DNA of 64,000 nucleotides, from positions 10,748,501 through 10,812,500 of the forward strand of contig NC_092580.1 in assembly GCF_037975245.1 (NCBI RefSeq). Reading direction: 5' to 3'. The stretch comes from Apostichopus japonicus (Eukaryota; Echinodermata; Holothuroidea; Aspidochirotida; Stichopodidae). The position numbers and the translations under genes were made by a program. The notes under the pieces are model-generated. The model made no database searches and was not told the DNA's origin. It saw only the letters and a list, made by a program, of their open reading frames with translations. Shown here piece by piece: positions 42,947 to 55,090 of the stretch (positions are counted from its first letter, which is position 1; each line of letters starts with the position of its first letter).

Positions 42947-44547
42947 GTTAGTAACATGTTCTTTTATCTCTTCTTAGTCAATGCCAAAAGTTTCTATGTA
43001 TTAGATAGGCTTGTCTTTGTTCTTTAAAATGCATAGCTGGTGGTTTTTAGACATATCCTCTAATCCGTTCAAATCTATGTTACATTGAATATTTACACTT
43101 GTACCTTTCCATTGATGTATGGCACATTGTATTATTTTCTTTTGGGACTCGGTAAACATTGATCAAACCTAACACTTTTGGACAAGGAGTTTGCTCTTTT
43201 CGCAACAATACCTAAGGAATCATGTGACTTCAGATCACCCTGTGACATACATGTGAGGAGTCGGTTGAGGACATTTTCAATCAAGCTATTCACTGCAATA
43301 TCAAATGGATGCATTGTCCTTGGATAACCTGTGCATTTAGGTCAAAAGTTGCAGTGCTGGACATTTCACTGTTACTATAGCATGTATACTAAACAATCCA
43401 AAACAGCTCCCATTTTCTCTTCAATCTCTACTCTACCCCTCATTCAAACCTGTTGTGCAGACCCCATGAAAGATTACATTGAAAGCTTCCTCCCTTATAG
43501 ATTTGCCTAATTATGTTACTAATGACATTCAATTTATGTAGAGATTAACATTATCCATATTTACAATGGGCCGCAAGGATTCATTGTGGGCTATGAAATG
43601 TTTCCCCAGCTGCCTTTCATCTGCAAGCCAAGGGTAGACTACTTGGTGGTCCTGATTTATCCCCCCCCCCTTTTGTACCCCCCTCTTTGTTTGAGCTACA
43701 GGATATATCCGTGCCCTACTTTACTTGTCTTTTCTGTCTAACTGATTTAATTTCATGGTAGTGTCTGAGATATACCCTTCTTATACACCTTTGGCTATAT
43801 GTAATTATGTTAACCCACTCCCAAATATCTTTGTCACGTTTTTTTTAATCTCTACCCTTACACCCTTCTCCATACCCTGGTATGTAGTGAGCCAATGCAA
43901 AATCAAATGGGGAGGAGCTTCCCTTATTGATTGCCTTATTTTTGATACTGCAATACTCAATGTGTAGAGGTTAAAATAGACCCCATTTTACCCTGTTTGC
44001 AATATGGGAAGGGGGAGGGGGAATTGGGGGCTGTGAAATGTATTCCCTCTTCAATCTCTACCCTACTACTCCTCCATCCCCTGGTAATCTGTAAACCAAT
44101 GTAAAATCAAATTGTGAGGTGCATCCTGTATTGATTCTCTAATTTTAAGACTGCAATGTTCAATGTGTAGAGATTAACATTGACCCCATTTATCCATATT
44201 TGCAATTGGGGGAATCATTGGGGGCTACGAAGTATACTCCCAGCTGGTAGACTTCTTTGTGGCCCTGATTTGATTTTATATTTTTCCCTGTTGATACTCT
44301 GCATTCCCCACCCCCTTGTTTGGCTTAGCTACTAGGTATATCCCTGCCCTACTTTTTTTCTACCTAACTGATTAATTTTATGATAGTATTCTATAGACCT
44401 CTCTAATAGCTTGCCTTCTTCTAATAATGCTACCCCACTGTATAATATCTTTGTCACGGTTTTTGCTTTCGATGATAATTGTAACCTATACATTCATGAT
44501 GGCGAACGTGTTTGTGTGAGTGGGTTTGTGACGCCTAGCTTGTAAAC

Positions 44548-45108
44548 ACGATTTCTCAAGGAGGGAAGGTCGACCATTTCATATTTAGTGTGTAAAAATA
44601 CCACATTGAGTAAAAGAAGCCTATTGTTTTGGTGCAGGTCAAAGGTCATTTGGGGTCAAAATGTGAAACTTAGTAAACAACATATTTCAAGAAGGGAATG
44701 TCAGACCAATTTCATATTTGATGTGTAGAAGTACCACATTAATTACAAGAAGTCTATTGTTTTTGGTGGAGGTCGAGAGTCATTTGGGGTTACCCGGGGT
44801 CAAATTTTGAAAACCTTGTTAACTCGATATCTCAAGAAGGAAAGCTTGGGAGGACCTCATATTTAGTGTTAGTAGCACCAAATTAAGTATAAGAAGCCTA
44901 TTGTTTTTGGTGGAAGTCAAAGTCATTTGGGTTCACCAGGAGTCAAATTGTGAAACCTTGTAAACACGATATCTCAAGATGGGAAGCATGGGCAGACTTC
45001 ACATTAAGTGTGTTGGAGTACCACATTGAGCACAAAGTCTATTGTTTTTAGTGGAGGTCAAAGGTCATTTGGGGTCATCAAAGGTCAAATCGTGAATCCC
45101 TTGTAAAC
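44548..45108 (+). repeat. ~140-bp tandem repeat with AGGTCA half-sites
   Basis: Four diverged units, each with TCTCAAGAAGGGAA, CATATTTAGTGTG, TACCACATTGAG, AAGCCTATTGTTTTTGGTGG and AGGTCATTTGGGGTCA. The last is a direct repeat of AGGTCA-like half-sites spaced by four bases (DR4), the binding geometry of several nuclear receptors. Confidence 0.8.
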
Positions 45109-46015
45109 ATGTACACCCTTACCATATATTACATCAGATTTATGAAGAAAACAGCTCATGTTAACATCATCGAAACCAAAATGCATTTTTGCATTCTGGT
45201 TCATATTTGCAATGGGGGATTATTGGGGGCTTCCATCTGGAAGCTGAGGGTCGAATTTATTTCCACATTATTTGGGATGGGGGGGAGGTGGGGGTGTAGT
45301 AGGGACATTCTGCCTTCCCCTTCCCCCTTCCCCCTCTGGCTAAGCTAATTGCCGCTCCCTACTATTTTCTCTGCCTGACTTGTATAGTCAAATGACTTTC
45401 AAAATTTAAGGTATTTGTCCTGGGTAAATTTCATGTTGTATAAAGTAGCCCCATTCCAAAACTTCACCTTTCTGTTCAGAACATCTCTACCCTGACCCCT
45501 CCTCCACCCCTGACATAGAATCAATGCAGACTTTAATTGATATCTGCCTCCATTATTGATTGCCTCATCTTGTTAGATCTGATAAAAGTCAATGTGTAGA
45601 GGTTGCATAGACCCCATATAACCATATTTGCAATGGTCCCTTGGGAAGCTTTGCAGGAGGGGGCCGGACTGTTGAATAAACCTGCTGGCTTCCATCTGGA
45701 AGCTAAGGGTATACTTGTTGTGCGGTCCTGATGTTGCATCCAACCTTTTCACCTGGGGATGTTCTGCCCCACCCCCACCCCTTCTATATATCTCTGCCCT
45801 AAAGGTGGTATTCCTATATACTTCACTAACACATTTGCCTATATGTACTAAACTTACCCCAACCCACAATATTTTCCGTCCCTTTTCTCTTTGATCTCAA
45901 CCCTTACCCCTTCTCCACCCCTGATATGCATAACCAAAGCAAACTCACATTGAGGGCTGCCTCTTTTATTGACTGCCTCATTTTCTTACTATAAAACTCA
46001 ATGTGCAGAGGTTAA

Positions 46016-46254
46016 AGGTGTATAGGCCCCAAACTATAGGACGCTATAATTGCTATAAGATTTCAAACTGCACTTTCCTGGAGGCATTTAATCTCTAAAT
46101 TTCCCATAATTCTAAATAAGCAAACAAGATGGCTGAATGTCCTAGTGAGGTTTATTACCTTCAGGGTGGTAATATGAAGAGTATAAGAGGTTTGACCATG
46201 TGCAGTTGACCATATTTGAAAATCTTGCATATTTGGGTGCAATACAGCATACCT
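46016..46254. mobile_element. TTAA-flanked MITE, family K3
   Basis: It lies between TTAA at 46012-46015 and 46255-46258. The left end AGGTGTATAGGCCCCAAAC and the right end GCAATACAGCATACCT are imperfect inverts. The related copy at 60528-60772 is in the opposite orientation. 239 bp, non-coding. Confidence 0.72.
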
Positions 46255-46738
46255 TTAACATGTAGACCCTTTTTACCCTGTTTGCAATGGGGAGAATTAT
46301 TGGTAGAGTGCTCTGAAACATATATATCAATTATCTTCTGTCATGAAACTAAGGAGGGTGTGGTGGGGGGGGGGGTGGTCACGGTCACCTTGACCTCCAT
46401 TACTCTGGCTAGCCTGTACTTTTAAGGTTAAAGGTAGCAGTACTAGATATTTCATTTATGTACTACTTTAACCCACATTAAAGAACCCTCCCTTTTTCTG
46501 TTCAATTCCTACATTTACCCTTACTCAACCCCTGGTACGAAGTGAAGCAATGACAAATTGTGATAGTGTCTTCTAAATTTATTTTTAATTAAAGAAGTTA
46601 TCAATGTCTATTTGCTAATGATAGGCTCTGTGTACAGTGAATGTAATTGGGCAGTGTGTGGTGACCGTGAGTGTTACCAATGCTTTTGCAACCCTGGTAT
46701 AAGTGCAATTTGTCATTTCTCTTTCTTCTAATTTACAG

Positions 46739-46856
46739 CTTATTAAACCTCCTCAGCAAAGACAAGGATGTCCACAGAGATTCTGTTCAAAGACCTTGGC
46801 TGGATCTCAGCTTTCTCGACAATAAGAAATCAAGAACCATTTCCACTGCTGTTTAA
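46739..46856 (+). CDS. Candidate terminal exon
   Basis: After a strong acceptor (TTCTAATTTACAG) a frame reads LLNLLSKDKDVHRDSVQRPW and ends DNKKSRTISTAV with TAA. It begins with one base completing a codon, which fits the 42805-42946 exon ending in two bases. The join gives no recognisable synthase domain, so the link is tentative. Confidence 0.3.
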
Positions 46857-47499
46857 AACACTGTTTATTTCTATCACCTTACCACCATTGATTCATTAAT
46901 GTGAAATATTATCTCTTATCAGTACAAACTTTTAAGTTTAATAAATGCAATATTGACAGTCTACTGTAAATGTGATGCTGATTTGGAAGAATCTCAAATA
47001 ATAAATAAAGTAAATTTCACAAGCTTTACTAATCAGCTCAGTCTTTCATCTATTATAACACACGATTGATACATTGTTGTTACATGATATGCACATTGCC
47101 GTAGGAGCCCAATTTGATCGGGGGGGGGGGGGGGGATGGGGAGGGAAGCGGTAACGATTTGCCCAAAAAATATAACCAAAATTGTCAACATCTTAACATC
47201 TTAATATACATATACTTTAGCCATGCATCGGTTATTACATCGCATGCCAAATACATACAATCATTTGCCATGTTATTAACCTTTCAAATTGGGTATAATT
47301 TTTGGGGAAGTTGTTACAATAATGATGATAATAATATAAGTTTAACCATTGAAAAACACATTCCAATTTATTTTTCTTTCAGTAGGTGCCCAATAAATTC
47401 TCAACTTATATTGCCCGAATTTTCACAAAAAGTTTGGTTGGGCTGCAGCCCCCCCCGCCCCCCTCTAACCCCGCCTCCTACTCCTATGAATATATCATA
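46857..47499. other. No gene; G homopolymer
   Basis: No supported gene. A 13-base G tract near 47120 and a C-rich block near 47450 (GGGCTGCAGCCCCCCCC) resemble the G/C-skewed ends of the hAT-like elements, but no clear boundaries were found. Confidence 0.45.
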
Positions 47500-47937
47500 T
47501 ATTATAATAAGAGGTTATTTTACATGGAGGATTATTAAATAGAAAGAGAAAGTTTAATGATATATATCGTATTGAATCACGAAGCTTATAATGCTTATAC
47601 CCATGGAATAATACGCCAAACTTATCTACAATATGTGATAGGCTGTAGTAAAAAATTTTATTCATAACGAATGAACATAGGCCTACTGATGTAAAAGTAA
47701 ATTAATTCAGGAAGACAGTCTTTTGTAATTGATATATTGAGATACAGGGATAAAGCCCTAAGGAAATAGTTATTTGCCAATTAATGATGCAGTTAACAAT
47801 AACTCTTAGAAATTAGGATTGTACGATTTTCATGTGTGTAAAACCCCAGAAAAGGATATACAGCAACAATATCAACCGAATCTGTGTATCGTAACTCACG
47901 ATATCATTTTGTTTTAATATGTAATTTACATCAAGCG
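47500..47937. other. 3' flank of TRIM gene 2, duplicated
   Basis: Matches 6540-6840 and 7251-7326 downstream of TRIM gene 1. Confidence 0.85.
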
Positions 47938-50133
47938 CTATACAGGTACTAGTCCGTATATATACATCTTCCCCGACGTTAAGGTAGCTATCATGAGCTT
48001 CTCCTCACCATCTACTATGGATGTGGTTATGCACCGTGCGTCGTCATCAACTGACATTGTTGTTAGTAAGTGCCTGCCATCTCGACTGTACTGTGTTAGC
48101 ACAGTGTTTAGCTCTACGTCATCATCCCATAACATGTAGATGAACCCTCCCATGCCTATGCACACACTGTAAGGTCTTAAGTCAGCTCCACTGATATTTG
48201 GTTTGGTTAATTTATACACCACCTTACTCCCTGATGCCACCATGGTAACCTCATATGAGGTCCTACCCTCATAGTCACAGATTAGAAGATTACCACCGTG
48301 GACAGTGATATGATCTGATCCCTTGATTTCATCAGGTAGTACTATGGTGTGACTGTAATTCAGCTGATAATCAAATACATACACTTCTATGCTGTCAGTA
48401 CCAAAAATGATTTGATTCTTGGCGGGATTCGTGGTAACAGATAACACATACCTACCCTCTGGCCACATCTTAACCATATCACTCATGTTCTTCTTTTGGT
48501 AAGATGAGTCAGAAATATTAGAAATACCGATTTCATCCGGTGTGCAAACTGTAATCACATTGAACCCTGACAAATTACAACAGTAACGAAATGCCTGAAG
48601 CCAAAATGTCTTATTTCTATTTAAAACATTCTGATTTAATATTTCTCCTTTCATGTTAATGACAGTGATGTGTGATTTTTCTTCTGATACACTACCAGTC
48701 ATAACGATATTACCATTGCTACTACTTGTCATACCGCTGATATCGTAACCCTTATCTTTGATTCCCGGAACATCAACAACAGACTCTGCGCTTTCTGTAA
48801 TTACAACTTTATCAGGTATAACTTTTGTTATATCACTGATGACAAAATCAGATAAAGATTCTAACTCTGGATATTCTTGTTTCATTTCTTCGATCAAAGT
48901 TTCACTGGCTGCTCTTATGTCGGGGACACACTGTGCGTCTGTCCAATCGTCATTACATGCAAGAATGGAAGAAGACGTTGCTAATAAGTTTTCGAACCGT
49001 TTAATAAGTTGCTTACAATTATTCAGTATTTCTTCACATTCGTTTTTGTTTTGACTTGCAAGAAGATCTTTAGCTGTTGTCAAGGTCTTGAAATTACTAT
49101 CTAACTCCCCAAGTTTTTTAAAGAATTCACCCTCAATTTCTTGACGATTTTCCTTAAATTCTTCCAATTCCCGGTCATATTTTACATCGGTACTTTTCAT
49201 ATTTTCTTGATGTTTCATGATCAATCGGTTCATTTCCTCTTCATGTTTAACAGTTATTTCACGTTTTTCACATCCTCTTCTATTTTCTATGTCAGCAGCT
49301 CCTTTTTCACGTTCATCGTTACATTCGGCAAGTTTATCCTTTATTTTCTTTGCCTGTTCCTGGTGTTGACTTGTCAACAACTTTGTCTTGATTGTAACAT
49401 TTTCATTCAATTTCACTAGCGCCATTTGAACCTTCTCGGGTAACGCGAATAGTTTAGTCTTCTGCTTGCTTAGTTCAGCGAGGTTCTTATTCAGTAATGT
49501 CCTTTCTTTCTGGGCTAGATCATTCACATCTATGAGATCGTGACCTTTGTGCTTACCGTGAGTGCAAACTAAACAAACTGGTTCATTTTGGCATGTACCA
49601 CAGCACAATTTGGCTGGTTCTTTGATATGAAAATGGCACCTGGGATCTTCCGTCATTGCAGCTATTTCCTCCATGGTTAGATTCTTAGCTGCCATATTTT
49701 CCAATTTCAGAGTGCTTGGTTGGTGATCAGTAAACATTTTACTACTGATATGAACCTTGTAACATTCGTTGCATAAAAAATCTCTACACTTAAAACAGTA
49801 AGCGGAACATACCACATCCTTTAAACAGCTCACACACTGCTTCAAATCTTTCTTTTCAAATGATTTATGCAATTCTATGAACTCGAGCATACTCTTCATA
49901 TGAAAATCAGTCTTAAAGCCGTCCAATCCATCCTCTGGTATACAACATCGCTGTTTACAAAGTGGACATTCAATTGTCCCATCATAGCTGGCTTGAATAA
50001 CTTTTCTCAAGCAATTGTTACAGTATCGATGAAGACATGGTAACAGTTTTGGCTCATTAAATTGATCCAAACAAACAGGGCAATTGAAGAAGTTTTCTGT
50101 CAGGCCCTCCATGAAAGGGCTCCAGGTAGCCAT
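47938..50133 (-). CDS. TRIM/B-box E3 ligase-like protein, intact paralogue
   Basis: A 731-residue single-exon frame starting at ATG 50133. A C3HC4 RING (C18, C21, C33, H35, C38, C41, C56, C59) opens it, then a B-box1-like Cys segment (~100-138), B-box2 (C166 to H198), a Lys/Glu-rich coiled coil (~205-390) and a C-terminal repeat region with beta-propeller-like strands ending GKMYIYGLVPV. The protein is likely a cytoplasmic ubiquitin ligase. Echinoderm TRIM expansions are often linked to innate immunity, but nothing here proves that. Sequence is closely similar to TRIM gene 1 along the whole length, and the flanks match too. Minor differences cluster in the C-terminal half (for example SEEKSHITVIN versus SKEKSHITVIN), compatible with diversifying recognition. 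No introns and no premature stop. Confidence 0.95.
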   Translation of the reverse strand: MATWSPFMEGLTENFFNCPVCLDQFNEPKLLPCLHRYCNNCLRKVIQASYDGTIECPLCKQRCCIPEDGLDGFKTDFHMKSMLEFIELHKSFEKKDLKQCVSCLKDVVCSAYCFKCRDFLCNECYKVHISSKMFTDHQPSTLKLENMAAKNLTMEEIAAMTEDPRCHFHIKEPAKLCCGTCQNEPVCLVCTHGKHKGHDLIDVNDLAQKERTLLNKNLAELSKQKTKLFALPEKVQMALVKLNENVTIKTKLLTSQHQEQAKKIKDKLAECNDEREKGAADIENRRGCEKREITVKHEEEMNRLIMKHQENMKSTDVKYDRELEEFKENRQEIEGEFFKKLGELDSNFKTLTTAKDLLASQNKNECEEILNNCKQLIKRFENLLATSSSILACNDDWTDAQCVPDIRAASETLIEEMKQEYPELESLSDFVISDITKVIPDKVVITESAESVVDVPGIKDKGYDISGMTSSSNGNIVMTGSVSEEKSHITVINMKGEILNQNVLNRNKTFWLQAFRYCCNLSGFNVITVCTPDEIGISNISDSSYQKKNMSDMVKMWPEGRYVLSVTTNPAKNQIIFGTDSIEVYVFDYQLNYSHTIVLPDEIKGSDHITVHGGNLLICDYEGRTSYEVTMVASGSKVVYKLTKPNISGADLRPYSVCIGMGGFIYMLWDDDVELNTVLTQYSRDGRHLLTTMSVDDDARCITTSIVDGEEKLMIATLTSGKMYIYGLVPV

Positions 50134-50372
50134 GTTGATGAAGGTTGTTAACTCTCACTTGAAAAAACTGTACTCAGTTAGACAGTTACATCACAATCTG
50201 TGAAAGAGTACAGGAAAAGAAAGAAAGGGCTTAACAAATTATTATTTATCCCTGTGTGCCATAAAATATGAGTGGAAATACGAACATACATGCAAAACCG
50301 TTCAAAATGGTCTGAACACAGAAGTGCTTAAACATTTCAGGCCAGTGTTTAACCGGTCCTTCATCATTCATG
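50134..50372. other. 5' flank of TRIM gene 2, duplicated
   Basis: Matches 11650-11875, ending with the first ~30 bases of the LINE remnant (TTTCAGGCCAGTGTTTAACC), after which similarity stops. This marks the right edge of the duplicated block. Confidence 0.85.
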
Positions 50373-50678
50373 GGTGCTTTGCGGGTCTATTATTACCCCC
50401 ACCTTCCCCCAATCCTCTGCCAGCCCTCCATCATAAGACAGTTCAGTTTTAGAAAAATTATAACTATATTACTCTTTTAATTAAAATTAGTTAAAATTAT
50501 ATTTAGTTAAACTTATATTTAGTTAAAATTATAACTATACAGCTTTGTTGATTAAAATTTAAAATTATGACTATACAATTCTTTTGAAAAGAAAATTGAA
50601 CAATGATAAGCAACGTTGACCAATTCTGTTTTGTTGAAGAGATGTACTGTAGACCTCACAAAAGTTTAATTTACTAAA
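50373..50678. other. AT-rich low-complexity DNA
   Basis: Short-range repeats of TTAGTTAAAATTATA and TTAAACTTATATTTAG around 50457-50580. No gene. Confidence 0.6.
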
Positions 50679-50831
50679 CTAATCACATGAGGGACAGCAG
50701 AAGTCCGGGTCATATGATCCCCCGTTACAGTCTCCACAAACCCACTTAAAGCAGAAGACACACTGTAGCCATTCAGGACACTCATATTTATCATAGTTCA
50801 CACTGCACACTGTGCATCCTTCCGTTACCAT
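50679..50831 (-). CDS. 50-residue Cys-rich zinc-binding ORF
   Basis: ATG 50831 to TAG 50679. The frame reads CTVCSVNYDKYECPEWLQC, then CFKWVCGDC and FCCPSC at the end. The C-x2-C, WLQC-x2-C, W-x-C-x2-C, C-x2-C pattern resembles the PHD/RING-like zinc fingers often found at the C-terminus of pogo/Tigger-type DDE transposases. No other part of such a transposase was seen upstream, so it is probably a remnant last exon rather than an independent gene. Confidence 0.5.
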   Translation of the reverse strand: MVTEGCTVCSVNYDKYECPEWLQCVFCFKWVCGDCNGGSYDPDFCCPSCD

Positions 50832-51059
50832 CCTCCCAAATTACCAAATTTAACTTTAATTAGCACAATATTTCTAGAAAACCAAAGCAATAATTTCAGA
50901 ATGGAAAGTGGTACAGTATAGGAAACAGTATTGGGATAACATTTCTCACCTCTAAAATAAGATTACTCCATAGAATTCACAGAGTTTTATAATAAACTCA
51001 AGACGTGAAAACCCTTGTCCGTTTGCTGTCCTTCCGTTACCGACCTCATTAATATTCAT

Positions 51060-51910
51060 ATTTCAACAAGAGCCCAAGGGCACTGTGGTTCCTTGCTTGG
51101 GGTATATGACAATACACATAATATTATCAAGCAAGATTGATTTTTTGCTCGTTTCCTCCCAAAATAAGCACATTTTTTCTAATGTGACCTTTGACCTTGG
51201 TTTCAGATGTAGTTTAATCTCCTGATTCCAAAAAACAAAACGACAAGTCTGTGCAACCATCCTAACTCCGACCGAAAAACTTTGACCCCATATAACTTCG
51301 CACATAAAGGTCACACAGGGTCAACCTGATGACATTTATGATCAGAAGGTACAGTACCTTTGACATCTGAAAATAGCATCAAAACTGTAAAAATCCCCAA
51401 AAACACGTAAAGGTCACCAGAGGTGAAATTGAGGTCAAGGGTCACCCAGATGCGGGTCAACAATTGGATAACATTGAAGCAACTCCCAACCCTAACGGAC
51501 ATTTCGTTCTCAAGTTATCGCAAAAATACTAGTTTTTTATCATTAATTGACCTTTGGTGACCTCGGATCACATGACCGTTAAGTTTGAAAATGCTCCCCT
51601 AACCAGTTTACAACTTGTCCCAAAATATCAATCTTGTCACACATTGGCACTGGGAGTTATTGCAGTTTTAATATTTTCGGTTTTTGGACCATAACTGACC
51701 TTTGGTGACCTTTGTGGGCACCAGAAACAATAGGGCACACCTTCTCCATATGGCGGATCTATAGTCAAAGTTTGGCCTCAATCCAACATTCCCTTATTGA
51801 GATAGAGCGTACCCAAGCAAGTGTCACAGACACACACACACACACGCATACACACTCACACACACACACACGCCAACCTGACTGCATAGGTTCCTTTTGC
51901 TAAAGCAAGG
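51060..51910. repeat. Repeat block rich in TGACCT motifs
   Basis: Bounded loosely by AGCCCAAGGGCAC/GGTTCCTTGCTTGGG and GGTTCCTTTTGCTAAAGCAAG. It contains TGACCTTTGACCTTGG (a DR1 arrangement), several CTTTGGTGACC and GGTGACCT words, and a CA microsatellite. No gene. Confidence 0.55.
51829..51872 (+). repeat. (CA)n microsatellite
   Basis: About 44 bp of CA dinucleotides with a few substitutions. Confidence 0.95.
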
Positions 51911-52416
51911 AACCAAAAATGGGAAGCGTTTGTGTAAAAAAAAATATGTGGAAATTAAAGTACGTAGATGACAATTATTTGTTGTAATTAATTGGGATAT
52001 TCATGATATACTTGTTCAAATGTCAGAAAATTAGTCCCAATGTCCTTCTGTTACCATGGAATTGCCCCTTAGTAGATATAAACATCACTCTCAGAATCAA
52101 CAACTCCCAAAGGATGCTGTATACAATATATATGTATGCATGCAATGATAAATTTACTTTTAATCCAGGCTAGTGACTCAATTATCTGACTGGAAAAACA
52201 AAATTGTCCTTCCGTTACTGTCCTTCCGTTACCAAACTGGTACAGAAAGACAGGTTTTAATCAATCATAATGAACAAACTAAGAGGACCAGGGTGAAACT
52301 AATTATTTCATTTTGTTGGCCAATCTAAACTTGCTTTGAAGATGAACTTTCATTTTAATCATGCTGCAACTTTTCCTGAAAAACTAAAAAAAATTATATT
52401 TTCGGTAACGGAAGGA

Positions 52417-54724
52417 CATTTCAAGTGGCAAAAACACCGAAGGCCATTGAAGCGGAACCAATGAGGAAAAGGGGGGAAAATATTATCCATTCAGTTTTCC
52501 ATGATCTATACTCTCACATGGTAGTGGCTGATATCATTTATATACTCGCTATCAATTAGCAGTGACGAATAGATTTAATTACCAATCATCCAATTTTCTG
52601 TATCAACTCCTGAACACCAAATTTACCATTGTCACACATTTTTAATTTTTTGGGTATCATGTCCACTTTCTCATGGAATTGCTCTAATAAGGAATGGGAA
52701 TTACACATTGATTGAACACACCAAAAATAGAATATTAACGCTGGCTAAATCATTAGGCCTAGTCTATCTACTGCTACATTCGTCTAAAATGGCTGAAGGT
52801 AGTAACAAACAGAAACCCCCAAATGATAAGGGGCCAGAGTAATAACAAAGCAAGTTATTTAACTTCTGGTTTCGGGGACAACCAGAGGGGAACGAACAGG
52901 ACTCACAGTCAAAGGACAATGAGAAGAACACAAGAGAGTTCAGAAAGAAGTGGCTAAAGGTTGGGGCCCATTTTTACACTGATATAACTTAAAATCAGCG
53001 AAAATGATTCTAAAACTCTCATCGAGTGGTTCCAACAACAGCTCATATGGCACCCAAAAGCACCATTTTTTTTTCATCAAACAGAGTAAATTTCATTGCA
53101 TATTCCCTTTATAAGCATACCTGAAAAGAGGAAAATGATAGCACCGTTTTGCATCTAAGCACCCCTCCCCCAGGACGGTGGTGAGTCAAATGTTCAGATA
53201 TCAGCCATTTTGACTCAATGGGCAATTTTTTAGAGGAAACATTGGTAATAAGAATGGTATTAGTATAGTAGTGGTAGTATATAGTCACAGTCTTTAAAAA
53301 TCAGAAATAATGTCGCCTTGACCTTTTATCAATTTAGAGCATATGTTGCAGTCTGTGGAGTTTACACGGGCTAGCATTTAGACCACAGAGCAAATGCAGA
53401 ATACAAAGCAACTCAATCCTGAAAACATTGGCAAAAAAAAAACACCATGCAAAAAACCTTCGAAATATTGAATCAATTTTACACAAGTAATGCCTACACC
53501 GGCTCGATCCTTTACAACAGGGGTGACCAATTTTTCAGTAGGTAGAAAACAAATGGGACGTTGTTTTCTGCAGTTGTACCAATAACGCTAATGTTTTCCC
53601 CTTAGAAACTGTTTTACCCTCTTGTGCGGCTGCTGCTGGACAACCAGCTACAGTAGTAAAAATGCCTGAATATCCGACCTCAAAATACGGTATCCACTAT
53701 CATCACACTTTCATTATTAATCATTTAGATGCTAATATCATATTGATATAGATGAAGTATTGCTTTACACTCAGACACAGGATGTCAGTAATACATTGTG
53801 TTCCAAATAAACTAGTATCAAATAACTATGTAGGCCTACAAACTAATTAAACAAAGCCAGGCCTAGGCTATAGAAACACTATGGCAGTCAACGTAGCGGA
53901 AATGGTCCCTGTACAAAGTAGCTATACTCTACTTCCGGGTTGAGCTTCAACCCTATTGAGTTAGTGTTTGCTATTGCTGTATCGCACTAGTCTTACACAT
54001 TGTATCATTAGTTACTGTAGCCACTATTCGAGTGGATTATGCGTTAATAACTGTCCTTTACACAATAGTTTTACACCAACATCTTGATTTTTATCATTAT
54101 AAGGGGTTCGCAGTATAAAGCATCGCACTCACCTTTCAACTTTGGCTCGATTTAGCCCTAAAATATACTTCGGAAGTCTTGCAATTTTTCACCGTAAATG
54201 TTGTTGTCGAATGAAACCATGATTGTTTTCAGGTAGGATGGTCACAAATGTATATTCTTTTTCTTTTTTGGCCAATAAATAGGAAAATATATAAAAATAC
54301 AAAAATATTAGCAATTTTACATGAATTCTAGTAAAAATATTTTTCTAGCAGTTACTGATCAATACAATATTCTTCAATTACCGTTTCCTTGAGTAAATAC
54401 ATTGTATATCGGCAACATATAGGTATGCGGTGAGAATTACGAAACGTAGAAACTGCACGAAACTGCGTGCCAAAGTTACCCCGCAACTGCCAAAGTTACC
54501 CCAGTTGGCGGATATGCTTTGTGTGTAACTAAACTGGCTTGGCGTTCCTACCCGAAGGTATATACGAGGTGACGGAGGGCAAAGGCCGGGGGTGTTATAA
54601 TCCTACCCAACTGATTTCATGTGAATACCAACAAGTGTTTTCAAGATCAATTTTTTTTACAAATTGATTTTGATTCAAACCTTGCATGACTTTATCTCAA
54701 GCTCGTACATAGAGTGTTCAATAA
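52417..54724. other. No gene recognised
   Basis: No supported coding sequence. GCCAAAGTTACCCC occurs twice in tandem near 54470-54503. Confidence 0.5.
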
Positions 54725-55086
54725 AAGGATGTGAAGACTCGCGCAGAAAGAAACGTCTAATGCCGGTAATCTTATCTAGTTTCGAATGAGGTGTAACAGA
54801 AGTGTTAGACACCACCATCGATCCCAGAAAATACAGACACAGCTTGCTACCGTCGGTAATTAGACACTAGTGTACAGTCAGTACATACAGCTGCGGTCCA
54901 TACCCACAGCACAGTGTATAAACAAACGATACAGCGATGGAAATCTCAGGTCCAGCTAAAGAAAAGGTATCCCGTTTCATTACTGTCTGCATTTTGTAGC
55001 GACACGAACAAAACGTCACTTGCAAGCAACAGAAAGTTAACCTTTTCAGATGGCCGCACGCAGTTTGGGGCGAGTCTTCAATGCCT
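54725..55086 (-). mobile_element. TTAA-flanked MITE, family K1 copy B
   Basis: Reverse-orientation copy of 16669-17023: right edge GGCGAGTCTTCAATGCCT then TTAA (55087-55090), left edge AGGATGTGAAGACTCGCGC after a decayed TTAA. Interior blocks (GAAACGTCTAATGCCGG, AAGCTTGCTACCGTCGG-like) match copies A and C. Confidence 0.82.
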
Positions 55087-55090
55087 TTAA

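Larger units (their letters stand above)
42947..46738. other. Repeat-rich stretch, diverged tandem blocks
   Basis: Several diverged copies of a ~300-450 bp block share GTGTAGAGGTTAAAATAGACC, CCATATTTGCAATGGGG and CAATCTCTACCCTxxxCCCCTCC-type segments (near 43440, 43870, 44050, 45480, 45890, 46480). It includes the AGGTCA tandem array (44548-45108) and a TTAA MITE (46016-46254). If the flanking candidate exons are joined, this is intron. Confidence 0.55.
50817..52416. repeat. Dispersed 13-bp motif TCCTTCCGTTACC, six copies
   Basis: Copies at 50817-50829, 51029-51041, 52043-52055 (one change), 52207-52219 (one change), 52221-52233 and inverted at 52404-52416. Two are side by side. The surrounding sequence is not otherwise repeated between copies. 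Confidence 0.85.

Noticed and set aside
47114-47542. 142-codon open frame on the plus strand
   Set aside because: It starts in a G homopolymer and runs through low-complexity sequence into the TRIM flank. No family features.
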